5,070 bases of DNA, from assembly GCA_013151785.1 (NCBI GenBank), contig JAADHP010000181.1, positions 1-5,070 on the forward strand, in the 5' to 3' direction. The notes under the pieces were generated by a model. It saw nothing but the letters and a program-made list of their open reading frames with translations. It searched no databases and was not told the DNA's origin. The stretch is from Nitrospirota bacterium (lineage in GTDB: Bacteria; Nitrospirota; Thermodesulfovibrionia; Thermodesulfovibrionales; JdFR-85). This document shows positions 1 to 4,960 of the stretch, piece by piece. The stretch's first letter is position 1; each line of letters opens with the position of its first letter. A program made the position numbers and the translations under genes.

Positions 1-760
1 TGCGTATTATCTCTTCGTCTGTTGAGGGGCCCAGCCATTTTACAGGGCCTGTTCTGCTTTGATAACTGATACTGTAAACAGGTATCTCCTGAATTGAGTC
101 CTTGAGAGCATTAACTATTGCTTCAACTGTTCCATGTATCTCCTTTTCATAGGGGTCTCCTTCCTTGATAAAGCTTACAGGCAGACTGTGGGCACTGAAC
201 AGGAGATGGAAATCCTTTGTATCAAGCCCCCTTATCTTTTCCAGGATCAACTCCTTCATTGCCTGGATATACAGCGGATGATTATACCATGACTTAATGA
301 ATCGAACTACAGGTATCCTGTGTTTTGCTATTTCATAATCAAAATCCCTCTTTGTAGAGCCTGTTGTAGCCTTTGAGTATTGAGGATACAAACTGAGGCC
401 GATTATCATCTCTGCACCATCCTCTATGGCCTCCCTTATGGCATCCTTTATAAAGGGATGCCAGTATTTCATGCCCACATAGACCTTAAACTCACCATGA
501 GGTTCAAGGGCCCTGTGGAGTTTTTCAGCCTGCATCCTTGTAATCTGAAGAATGGGAGACCTGCCTCCGATTAAACTGTATGCCTTTCTGGTTTTAGGTG
601 TCCGTATAGTAGAGATAAGGAAGGCAAGGGGTTTCTGCATAAAAGATGGTCCCAATCTTATGATCTCCCTGTCTGAAAAGAGATTATATAGAAATGGTCT
701 GACTGCTGCGAGACTGTCTGGTCCGCCCAGATTTAGCAATATTACAGCCTTTTTTTTCAT
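1..760 (-). CDS. hemH: Ferrochelatase, N-terminal 253 residues (3' end beyond window)
   Basis: Ferrochelatase inserts Fe2+ into protoporphyrin IX (or into coproporphyrin III in the coproporphyrin-dependent branch) in the last steps of heme synthesis. Reading the minus strand from the ATG at 760-758 gives 253 uninterrupted codons to the window edge. Family signatures appear in order: VILLNLGGPD (residues 6-15), PFLYNLFSD (22-30), YPQYS followed by TTGS (125-134), the SAHSLP block (189-194) whose His191 is the expected metal/porphyrin-handling histidine, and YQSRTGPVKWLGPST (233-247). The family is usually about 310-340 residues, so roughly 60-90 C-terminal residues, including the conserved late glutamate, lie outside. 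The start fits the family N-terminus exactly. The Shine-Dalgarno is weak (only TAGG about 10 nt upstream). The permease gene lies upstream on the same strand, 278 bp away. The family call is very secure. Confidence 0.96.
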   Translation of the reverse strand, partial: MKKKAVILLNLGGPDSLAAVRPFLYNLFSDREIIRLGPSFMQKPLAFLISTIRTPKTRKAYSLIGGRSPILQITRMQAEKLHRALEPHGEFKVYVGMKYWHPFIKDAIREAIEDGAEMIIGLSLYPQYSKATTGSTKRDFDYEIAKHRIPVVRFIKSWYNHPLYIQAMKELILEKIRGLDTKDFHLLFSAHSLPVSFIKEGDPYEKEIHGTVEAIVNALKDSIQEIPVYSISYQSRTGPVKWLGPSTDEEIIR

Positions 761-851
761 ATAAAATGCCTATAGATAATATCCCATATTTTAACAAATC
801 TGCTCAAAAAAGGACTTGATTTTTTTCTGGATAATGTTAAATAATAATTAT

Positions 852-922
852 GACCCATCTCCGCCCCCTCGAGATTGGGTCTCCTCATTCGGCCCCATCT
901 CTTTCCCTCCGGGGATGGGGCC
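852..922. repeat. Two related GC-rich hairpins in tandem
   Basis: Two adjacent inverted repeats stand out in an AT-rich gap. The first pairs 852-861 with 871-881 (GACCCA/TGGGTC, then TCTC/GAGA with one bulged T). The second pairs 891-902 with 911-922 (perfect GGCCCCATC/GATGGGGCC plus inner G-U and C-G pairs). The two units also resemble each other in primary sequence: both read R-CCC-ATCTC, then a C-rich loop, then GRGAT-GGG-YC and YCCTC. They therefore look like tandem copies of a unit about 40 bp long. No T-tract follows on either strand, so this is not an ordinary intrinsic terminator. On the minus strand they would lie in a DMT-hemH transcript, about 90 nt before the hemH start, with G-rich loops containing GGA. 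The role is unknown. Confidence 0.7.
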
Positions 923-982
923 CCTCCCAAAAATAATGCTTTTCCAGTAAAAATTCATACTCCATACTACAGTCCTTTACAG

Positions 983-1020
983 GCAGACAGAGGTGGGGAC
1001 CCTGAGCCACTTTTGTCTGC
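983..1020. repeat. 14-bp hairpin just downstream of the permease gene
   Basis: Bases 983-996 can pair with 1007-1020. The outer seven pairs GCAGACA/TGTCTGC and the inner GTGG/CCAC are perfect, and the three between include two G-U wobbles if plus-strand RNA is read. It lies 19 bp past the stop of the minus-strand permease and could be a 3'-end structure, but no U-rich tract follows it on the minus strand. A smaller palindrome, GGATAG-aa-CTATCC (1031-1044), overlaps the permease stop codon. Confidence 0.45.
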
Positions 1021-1038
1021 TAACATAGAGGGATAGAA

Positions 1039-1917
1039 CTATCCTCCTGTTACAATCAATACAAATCCAACGAACATCAGAGTGGCACCGACAAGTCTTT
1101 CCAGTACCTGTTTTTCATGGAAAAATATAAAGCCATAGAGTGAACCGATTAACAGGCTTGATCGCTTGATAGAGATCATATAAGCCACATTTGCAATGTC
1201 AATGGCATACATATGGGATATTATCATTAATGCGAAGAAGAGTCCTGATAATGCTACATAAATGTATTTGAGATTAAAGGATTTTTTAATTCTGATGGCA
1301 TTCCTGTTAAGAATAATAAGTGGTGTAAATGCAACTGTTACAACAGTGAAATAGGTGGCGCCAAAAAACATGGGAGAGGAGTGCTCCACGGCAACCTTTC
1401 CAAGTGACGAGGTAATACTGTAAATAAAAGCAACTATAATCATGTAAATTGATCCCTTTTCCCTGAGAATAGCCCTGAAGGGTTCGAGAAAGCCTTCCCT
1501 TATTCTATTGAGGTTCAGGCAGTAACTGCCAAGGGTTACAAAGAATATTCCCAAACTACCCTTTAGGGATATCCCTTCTGATGTAATGACAGGCGATGCT
1601 ACAGTAAGGAAAAGCGGCGTCAGGGAAAGAAAGGGCAGGGTGAGGCTTAATGGCGACAGCTGAATGGCCTTGAGATAGAGTGCCATGGCAACTATCTCAA
1701 GTGGTAGCGCACTAAAGAAGGCCATATAGAACTTCCTGTCAAGCTCAGGTACAGGGATATATAAAAGTACAATCAGGAGAAAGGGCAGGGATATTACAAA
1801 TCTGAGCCAGCCAAGGAGATATTCATTACCCTCCTTAAGGGAACTCTTAAGCAGGGCATCACTGGTGGCCAATGAAAATGCTGATATTAACGTCAGATAT
1901 ATCCATGTGTAATTCAT
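1039..1917 (-). CDS. EamA/DMT-superfamily permease, 10 predicted TM segments
   Basis: This is a 292-residue inner-membrane protein of the drug/metabolite transporter superfamily, made of two EamA repeats (about residues 5-135 and 155-290) with about five hydrophobic helices each. Clear segments lie near 4-22, 34-54, 64-84, 92-110, 120-136, 156-172, 184-203, 217-237, 242-262 and 272-290. Typical EamA features are YLKAIQLSPLSLTLPFLSLTP (81-101) at the end of repeat 1, and in repeat 2 the ISIKRSSLLIGSLYGFIFFHEK segment (248-269), with a basic residue in helix 9 and a conserved Glu268. The substrate cannot be inferred; members export amino acids, nucleotides, drugs or sugars. The ATG at 1917-1915 places TM1 correctly, but there is no visible Shine-Dalgarno, and the start sits at the edge of the repeat region. 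No clear promoter was found upstream on the minus strand. Confidence 0.9.
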   Translation of the reverse strand: MNYTWIYLTLISAFSLATSDALLKSSLKEGNEYLLGWLRFVISLPFLLIVLLYIPVPELDRKFYMAFFSALPLEIVAMALYLKAIQLSPLSLTLPFLSLTPLFLTVASPVITSEGISLKGSLGIFFVTLGSYCLNLNRIREGFLEPFRAILREKGSIYMIIVAFIYSITSSLGKVAVEHSSPMFFGATYFTVVTVAFTPLIILNRNAIRIKKSFNLKYIYVALSGLFFALMIISHMYAIDIANVAYMISIKRSSLLIGSLYGFIFFHEKQVLERLVGATLMFVGFVLIVTGG

Positions 1918-1944
1918 TTTTGCAATATATCTATATCTAAAATA

Positions 1945-2049
1945 AAAACACCAATAAAGCAGGGTGCCTCATAAAAGCAATGCGATCCACAGGATTACTC
2001 AATATAATAACCTTTTTATTCAATGTGATAATATAAATCATGTAAAGAA
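1945..2049 (+). repeat. Left copy of a ~105-bp dispersed repeat
   Basis: Bases 1945-2000 align without gaps to 4511-4566 (constant offset 2566) at 48 of 56 positions. All eight differences are transitions. Similarity then continues in weaker, gapped form: AACCTTTTTATTCAAT (2009-2024) against AACCTCTATTCAAT (4576-4589), and ATGTAAAGAA (2040-2049) against ATGGAAAGAG (4606-4615). In the right copy the first 30 bases are the last codons and stop of the PP-loop gene. The left copy keeps the same frame and the stop (KTPIKQGAS-stop against KILIRQGTS-stop) but belongs to no gene. It may be a relic of a duplicated gene tail or a mobile extragenic repeat. Confidence 0.85.
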
Positions 2050-2271
2050 TCAATCATTCAGGCCGAGAGGTGGTGAAGAAGGTCATGTAGCAATACCCAC
2101 AGTAACATTCACCATGAACCTACTCTCACACCTTAAGGCTTAAAAGGCTCGTTTAGTAATAATTAAATCCCATTGCATCAATGCCCTGATGAACCACCTC
2201 TCGGCCTTATTTCAAAAGGAACCTTCTTTTTTCAAAGGTGTGGGCCTTGTTTTTCTTCGGCACCCTGCTTT
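1956..2271. repeat. Outer 13-bp inverted repeat enclosing the 146-bp structure
   Basis: AAAGCAGGGTGCC at 1956-1968 recurs as its exact reverse complement at 2259-2271. Similarity fades but continues inward: about half of the next 20 bases match when 2258 downward is compared with 1969 upward. The left arm is the core of the ~105-bp repeat, so the right arm is best read as a diverged inverted copy of that core. Together with the 14-bp arms inside, it gives a nested inverted arrangement of about 316 bp that could be a non-autonomous mobile element. Confidence 0.5.
2061..2206. repeat. 146-bp structure closed by a perfect 14-bp inverted repeat
   Basis: GGCCGAGAGGTGGT (2061-2074) is exactly complementary to ACCACCTCTCGGCC (2193-2206), with 118 bp between. 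Just inside, AAGG.CAT (2080-2086) can pair again with ATG.CCT (2181-2187), so the stem may extend with internal loops. The interior holds GCAT-ca-ATGC (2175-2184), the palindrome CCTTAAGG (2131-2138) and a tandem AAGGCT (2135-2140, 2144-2149). No reading frame of useful length is present. It could be the folded core of a small transposable element or a structured RNA of the size of a 6S-like molecule. I recognise no known RNA family in its loops. Confidence 0.7.
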
Positions 2272-2305
2272 TCACCTCTCTTCCAGAATCTTTTTGGAAG
2301 CAGTG

Positions 2306-2364
2306 TTTTGCAATATATAAAGGAGAAACGCTAAAATAAATTATAACCCAGATCCAAAGATAAA
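2306..2364 (+). repeat. Short second relic resembling the 3' coding part of the PP-loop gene
   Basis: CAATATATA-aagg-AGAAACGC (2311-2331) matches CAATATATA-g-AGAAACGC (4472-4489) apart from a three-base length difference. Further on, TCCAAAGATAAA (2353-2364) matches TCCAAGGATAAA (4502-4513) at 11 of 12 positions, with a spacer longer by about 9 bases. The order and strand agree with the gene tail. The sequence is A-rich, so part of the similarity may be chance. Confidence 0.4.
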
Positions 2365-2430
2365 GTTTATGTCATTCATAGCATACCTATGGCTGCGGTT
2401 ATTCAGTGCTATTTTACAGATGAATTCGGG

Positions 2431-2436
2431 TATAAT
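2431..2436 (+). promoter_or_regulatory. Candidate -10 box for hldA
   Basis: A consensus TATAAT lies 51 bp before the hldA start, in an AT-rich stretch. No good -35 hexamer is found 16-18 bp upstream, so only half of a sigma-70-type promoter is visible. A small GGGC-ctt-GCCC hairpin (2445-2455) would fall near the start of the leader. Confidence 0.3.
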
Positions 2437-2487
2437 ATCTAACAGGGCCTTGCCCACAGTTGAATTAATATATCATAAAAGTATCTT

Positions 2488-3453
2488 ATGAATTTATCCA
2501 GAATCCTGAAAAATTTCAACAAAAAAAGAATTCTTGTAATCGGAGATCTCATTCTTGACCATTACATCTGGGGACTTGTGGAAAGGATATCACCTGAGGC
2601 CCCGGTGCCTGTTGTTGATGTAAAGGAAGAGAACTATAATCTGGGAGGTGCTGCAAATGTGGCAGCCAATATTGTCTCTTTTGGTGCTGCAGCCACAGTG
2701 CTTGGTATCAGAGGTAATGATATTCAAGGTGAGGTGCTCGAGGGCTTATTAAAGGAGCGGGGCATTGATGTTTCTGGTATCTTCATAGGTAAAAGACCCA
2801 CAACAGTTAAAACAAGGGTTATTGCTCATAATCAGCAGGTTGTACGCTTTGACAGGGAGGACAGAAAGGCCATTGATGGCTCAAGATACAAGAAGATAGT
2901 AGATTTTCTTCTGTCCTCACGAGACAACTGGGATGCTGTAATCGTATCTGATTATAAAAAAGGCATGATTACAGAAAGACTCATGAAACTACTGGTAAGA
3001 GAATTCAAGGACAGGGGAATCTTTGTTGCTGTTGACCCCAAGGTGGGTAAATTCCCCATGTACAAGAATGTATCAGTGATAACCCCTAATGTCAAAGAGG
3101 CTTCACAGGGCTCTGGCATAGAGATAAAAGACGAAGCCACCCTGATAAAGGCAGGCAAAGGTCTGTTGAAACGTCTGAGATGTGATTCTGTGTTGATTAC
3201 CCGAGGAGAGCATGGTATGAGTCTTTTTGAGAATGAGTCAGTTACCCATATACCAACGGTTGCAAGGAGTGTTTATGATGTAACAGGCGCGGGAGATACG
3301 GTAATTGCTACTTTTACACTTGCCTATACAGCAGGTGCTAATTTAAGAGAGGCAGCGGTTATTGCAAATCATGCTGCAGGAATAGTGGTAGGAAAGATAG
3401 GTACTGCAGTGGCAACAAGAGAACAACTAAAGGAGTCATTCAAACATGCATGA
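2488..3453 (+). CDS. hldA: D-glycero-beta-D-manno-heptose-7-phosphate kinase (HldA/RfaE domain I)
   Basis: This cytoplasmic PfkB/ribokinase-fold enzyme phosphorylates the C1 position of D-glycero-D-manno-heptose 7-phosphate on the way to ADP-heptose, the precursor of the LPS inner core. The 321-residue protein carries GDLILDHYIWG (19-29), VERISPEAPVPVV (31-43), the substrate-binding NLGGAANVAANI (51-62), SDYKKG (154-159), VITPNVKEA (197-205) and the PfkB signature DVTGAGDTVIAT (264-275), with Asp270 as the expected catalytic base. Its length equals the kinase half of E. coli HldE. There is no C-terminal nucleotidyltransferase domain, so HldC/RfaE2 must be encoded elsewhere. The start at 2488 fits the family N-terminus, although no clear Shine-Dalgarno precedes it. 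The last 8 bases overlap the next gene, implying coupled translation. The kinase call is very secure. Confidence 0.95.
   Translation: MNLSRILKNFNKKRILVIGDLILDHYIWGLVERISPEAPVPVVDVKEENYNLGGAANVAANIVSFGAAATVLGIRGNDIQGEVLEGLLKERGIDVSGIFIGKRPTTVKTRVIAHNQQVVRFDREDRKAIDGSRYKKIVDFLLSSRDNWDAVIVSDYKKGMITERLMKLLVREFKDRGIFVAVDPKVGKFPMYKNVSVITPNVKEASQGSGIEIKDEATLIKAGKGLLKRLRCDSVLITRGEHGMSLFENESVTHIPTVARSVYDVTGAGDTVIATFTLAYTAGANLREAAVIANHAAGIVVGKIGTAVATREQLKESFKHA
3429..3435 (+). promoter_or_regulatory. Shine-Dalgarno of the PP-loop gene, inside hldA
   Basis: AAAGGAG ends 10 nt before the ATG at 3446, within the last codons of hldA. It fixes that ATG as the start and supports translational coupling across the 8-nt overlap with the hldA stop (3451-3453). 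It is the only strong Shine-Dalgarno in the window. Confidence 0.7.
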
Positions 3454-4540
3454 GAGATCAGATAAAAAGAAAAGACCAACCGCAGTAGCCCTCCTTTCAG
3501 GTGGGCTTGACAGTACTCTTGCCATTTTAGTGCTTCTAAGGCAGGGTATCGATGTTAAGGCCATAACATTTCTTACCCATTTTGGTTGTGACATCTCTGA
3601 CAGTTCATCCTGCTCAAGAAATCCATTACCTGCTGCAGAAAGATTTGGCTTCGAGGTAAAGCTCTGTCATCTTGCTGACAAGTTTCTTGAGATTGTAAAG
3701 AACCCGAAATTCGGCCATGGTAAGAACATGAACCCTTGCATCGACTGCAGGATTCTCATGCTTAAAGAGGCAAAGACCTATATGGAACTGATCGGGGCTG
3801 ATTTTCTTGTTACTGGCGAGGTGCTCGGGCAGAGACCAATGAGTCAACGAAGGGAATGTTTCCCCATGATCGATCGTGAGGCAGGAGTAGAAGGTCTTGT
3901 CCTCAGGCCATTGAGTGCAAAGCTTCTTCCACCAACCATTCCAGAGCAAAAAGGTCTTGTGGACAGGGAGAAACTCTATGCCTTTAAAGGCAGGACACGT
4001 AAACCCCAGATGGCACTGGCAGAGAGTCTGGGACTTGATGATTATCCCTCACCTGCAGGTGGATGTCTCCTTACAGAGCCAACCTATGCCACAAGATTAA
4101 GAGACCTTCTTGAGTATAATCCTGATCCTGAGCTAAAAGAGATACATCTTTTAAGGGTGGGAAGGCACTTCAGACTTTCACCACAATGCAAGACAGTAGT
4201 GGGTAGAAACAAGGAAGAAAACGAGAAAATACTGTCCTTTGCTGGCAAGGATGATATACTTATGAAGGTGCCAGGTGTTGGAAGTCCCATAACGATCCTG
4301 AGCGGAACCCCCATGGAATCAGATATACTGCTGGCAGCTTCCATAACAGCAAGATACTCAGATGCCAAGAGACTTAGAATCGTAACAGTACAGGTTTTTA
4401 GACTTGATGGCCAATTGTATTCACTTGAGGTGGAACCAGCCTCTGATGATATGCTTGAGAGATACAGGATTCAATATATAGAGAAACGCAAACACACACC
4501 TTCCAAGGATAAAATACTAATAAGGCAGGGCACCTCATAA
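3446..4540 (+). CDS. PP-loop tRNA-thiolase-like ATPase with C-terminal NFACT-R-like domain
   Basis: This is a 364-residue cytoplasmic protein. The N-terminal half is an adenine-nucleotide alpha-hydrolase (PP-loop) domain: AVALLSGGLDSTLA (13-26) is the ATP-pyrophosphatase loop. C98-x2-C101 (NPCIDC) and C207 (PAGGCLL) match the CxxC-plus-distant-Cys arrangement that binds an Fe-S cluster in archaeal-type ThiI and TtuA. GEVLGQRPMSQ (124-134) is typical of this MnmA/ThiI-like group. Residues about 225-310, with VVGRNKEENEKILSFAGKDDILMKVPGVGSP, resemble the NFACT-R RNA-binding domain (GRN..N.....A...D.......PG). Such proteins are often labelled tRNA (5-methylaminomethyl-2-thiouridylate)-methyltransferase. 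A sulfur transfer to tRNA, such as 4-thiouridine, is more plausible, but the exact product is not established by sequence. It lacks a visible THUMP domain. The last nine codons and stop lie inside a repeat shared with 1945-1974. Confidence 0.85.
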   Translation: MHERSDKKKRPTAVALLSGGLDSTLAILVLLRQGIDVKAITFLTHFGCDISDSSSCSRNPLPAAERFGFEVKLCHLADKFLEIVKNPKFGHGKNMNPCIDCRILMLKEAKTYMELIGADFLVTGEVLGQRPMSQRRECFPMIDREAGVEGLVLRPLSAKLLPPTIPEQKGLVDREKLYAFKGRTRKPQMALAESLGLDDYPSPAGGCLLTEPTYATRLRDLLEYNPDPELKEIHLLRVGRHFRLSPQCKTVVGRNKEENEKILSFAGKDDILMKVPGVGSPITILSGTPMESDILLAASITARYSDAKRLRIVTVQVFRLDGQLYSLEVEPASDDMLERYRIQYIEKRKHTPSKDKILIRQGTS

Positions 4541-4615
4541 AAATAATGCAATCCACAGGATTACTCTCTCTACCCAACCTCTATTCAATAGCAGAACGAA
4601 ACCGGATGGAAAGAG
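4511..4615 (+). repeat. Right copy of the ~105-bp dispersed repeat, overlapping the gene end
   Basis: This is the partner of 1945-2049: 48/56 identity over 4511-4566, then weaker gapped similarity to 4615. It covers the last 30 bases of the PP-loop gene, including the TAA (4538-4540), and about 75 bases of 3' flank. It contains a small CTATT-c-AATAG hairpin (4581-4591). It ends 36 bp before the palindromic element at 4652, just as the left copy ends 11 bp before the palindromic structure at 2061. Confidence 0.85.
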
Positions 4616-4651
4616 GCCCTGGAAAAATCAACTATTCCCCCGGGCCAATAC

Positions 4652-4843
4652 TGTCCGATAAACCGTGTAAGTCCTTGTAGGACAGGGGATATTAATTTTT
4701 CGTCTCATTCTCACAGGCCATCCATGGCCTGTTCCGAGGAAATTTTGCGATTTGCCATCCAGGGCAAATCTGAAGCAAAATTTAAACCGCTCAAAATTAA
4801 TATCCCCTGTCCTTATTAATAGTTGTTGTGTTTTTACCGGACA
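4652..4843. mobile_element. 192-bp nested palindromic element, MITE- or REP-like, no transposase
   Basis: The outer ends TGTCCGATAAA (4652-4662) and TTTACCGGACA (4833-4843) are inverted repeats matching at 10 of 11 positions. Allowing one gap, similarity reaches outward into GGGC. Inside lies a perfect 21-bp inverted repeat, 4679-4699 with 4793-4813 (core ACAGGGGATATTAATTTT). Within that are two further hairpins: 4713-4721/4724-4732 (ACAGGCCAT/ATGGCCTGT) and 4740-4756/4763-4783 (17 bp with a 4-nt bulge). The whole can fold as a three-way junction. GTAG (4677-4680) sits at the left foot of the inner palindrome, as in REP sequences mobilised by RAYT (IS200-like) transposases. No protein is encoded, so any mobility would need a transposase in trans. 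That it is mobile is inferred from architecture alone. Confidence 0.6.
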
Positions 4844-4849
4844 CTACTG

Positions 4850-4878
4850 CCCCGAAAAATTGCAAGATTTTTTTGGGG
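4850..4878. other. A/T-rich hairpin between convergent genes, possible terminator
   Basis: CCCCGAAAAA (4850-4859) pairs with TTTTTTGGGG (4869-4878), including one G-U pair. Seven T residues lie in the descending arm rather than after it, so it is not a textbook intrinsic terminator on either strand. It does lie between two convergent genes and is the best local candidate for a shared bidirectional 3' structure. Confidence 0.35.
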
Positions 4879-4960
4879 TATCTGTGATGTGTAAGACTCT
4901 ACCATGCCACTGCTTTCAGTTATTCCTCTTTGGGCTTACAGACGGATTTTGAGCCTGGAT

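Larger units (their letters stand above)
1918..2487. other. 570-bp repeat-rich intergenic region between divergent genes
   Basis: No credible gene lies here: reading frames are short and stop-rich on both strands, and I see no tRNA or rRNA. The region separates the minus-strand permease from the plus-strand heptose kinase, so both promoters should be inside it. What it holds is mainly repeats: a relic of the 3' end of the downstream PP-loop gene (1945-2049), a 146-bp structure closed by a 14-bp perfect stem (2061-2206), an outer 13-bp inverted repeat (1956-1968 with 2259-2271), and a 13-bp direct repeat TTTTGCAATATAT (1918-1930 and 2306-2318). The final 180 bp are AT-rich and carry the likely hldA promoter. 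Confidence 0.8.
4541..4960. other. 420-bp non-coding region between convergent genes
   Basis: The PP-loop gene (plus) and the thioredoxin-like gene (minus) converge on this region. It holds, in order, the 3' part of the dispersed repeat, a C/G-rich spacer, the nested palindromic element (4652-4843) and an A/T-rich hairpin (4850-4878). Nothing recognisable follows between 4879 and 4960. A 66-codon open frame at 4752-4952 crosses the palindromes and looks like chance. Confidence 0.75.

Noticed and set aside
380..764. Two plus-strand open frames of 64 and 70 codons
   Set aside because: They are antisense to the well-conserved ferrochelatase frame and show no family features.
2080..2206. Minus-strand minigenes of about 10-12 codons inside the 146-bp structure
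   Set aside because: Very short, no convincing ribosome-binding sites; frames of this size are expected by chance.
2217..2232. AAGG-aa-CCTT followed by a T-run as an intrinsic terminator
   Set aside because: A 4-bp stem with a 2-nt loop is too weak, and no plus-strand gene ends upstream of it.
1918..2318. TTTTGCAATATAT direct repeat as a target-site duplication of one 388-bp insertion
   Set aside because: The same motif is partly present in the PP-loop gene tail (4470-4480), so shared ancestry with that tail explains it at least as well; 13 bp of AT-rich sequence is not decisive.
2450..2476. TTGCCC...TATCAT as an hldA promoter
   Set aside because: The spacing is only 15 bp and the -10 would leave almost no leader; TATAAT at 2431 is a better though incomplete candidate.
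2952..3158. Minus-strand frame of 68 codons
   Set aside because: It lies antisense within the hldA coding sequence and is a shadow.
3626..4368. Three frames (minus 3626-3949, plus 3915-4100, minus 4084-4368)
   Set aside because: All lie inside the PP-loop gene, whose frame carries the recognisable motifs; they have no start context or domain of their own.
4652..4843. CRISPR array or retron msr-msd
   Set aside because: There are no regularly spaced direct repeats, and no reverse transcriptase or cas gene nearby; the symmetry is inverted, not direct.
4752..4952. Plus-strand frame of 66 codons over the palindromic element
   Set aside because: It runs through the hairpins and inverted repeat, has no Shine-Dalgarno and no recognisable protein features.
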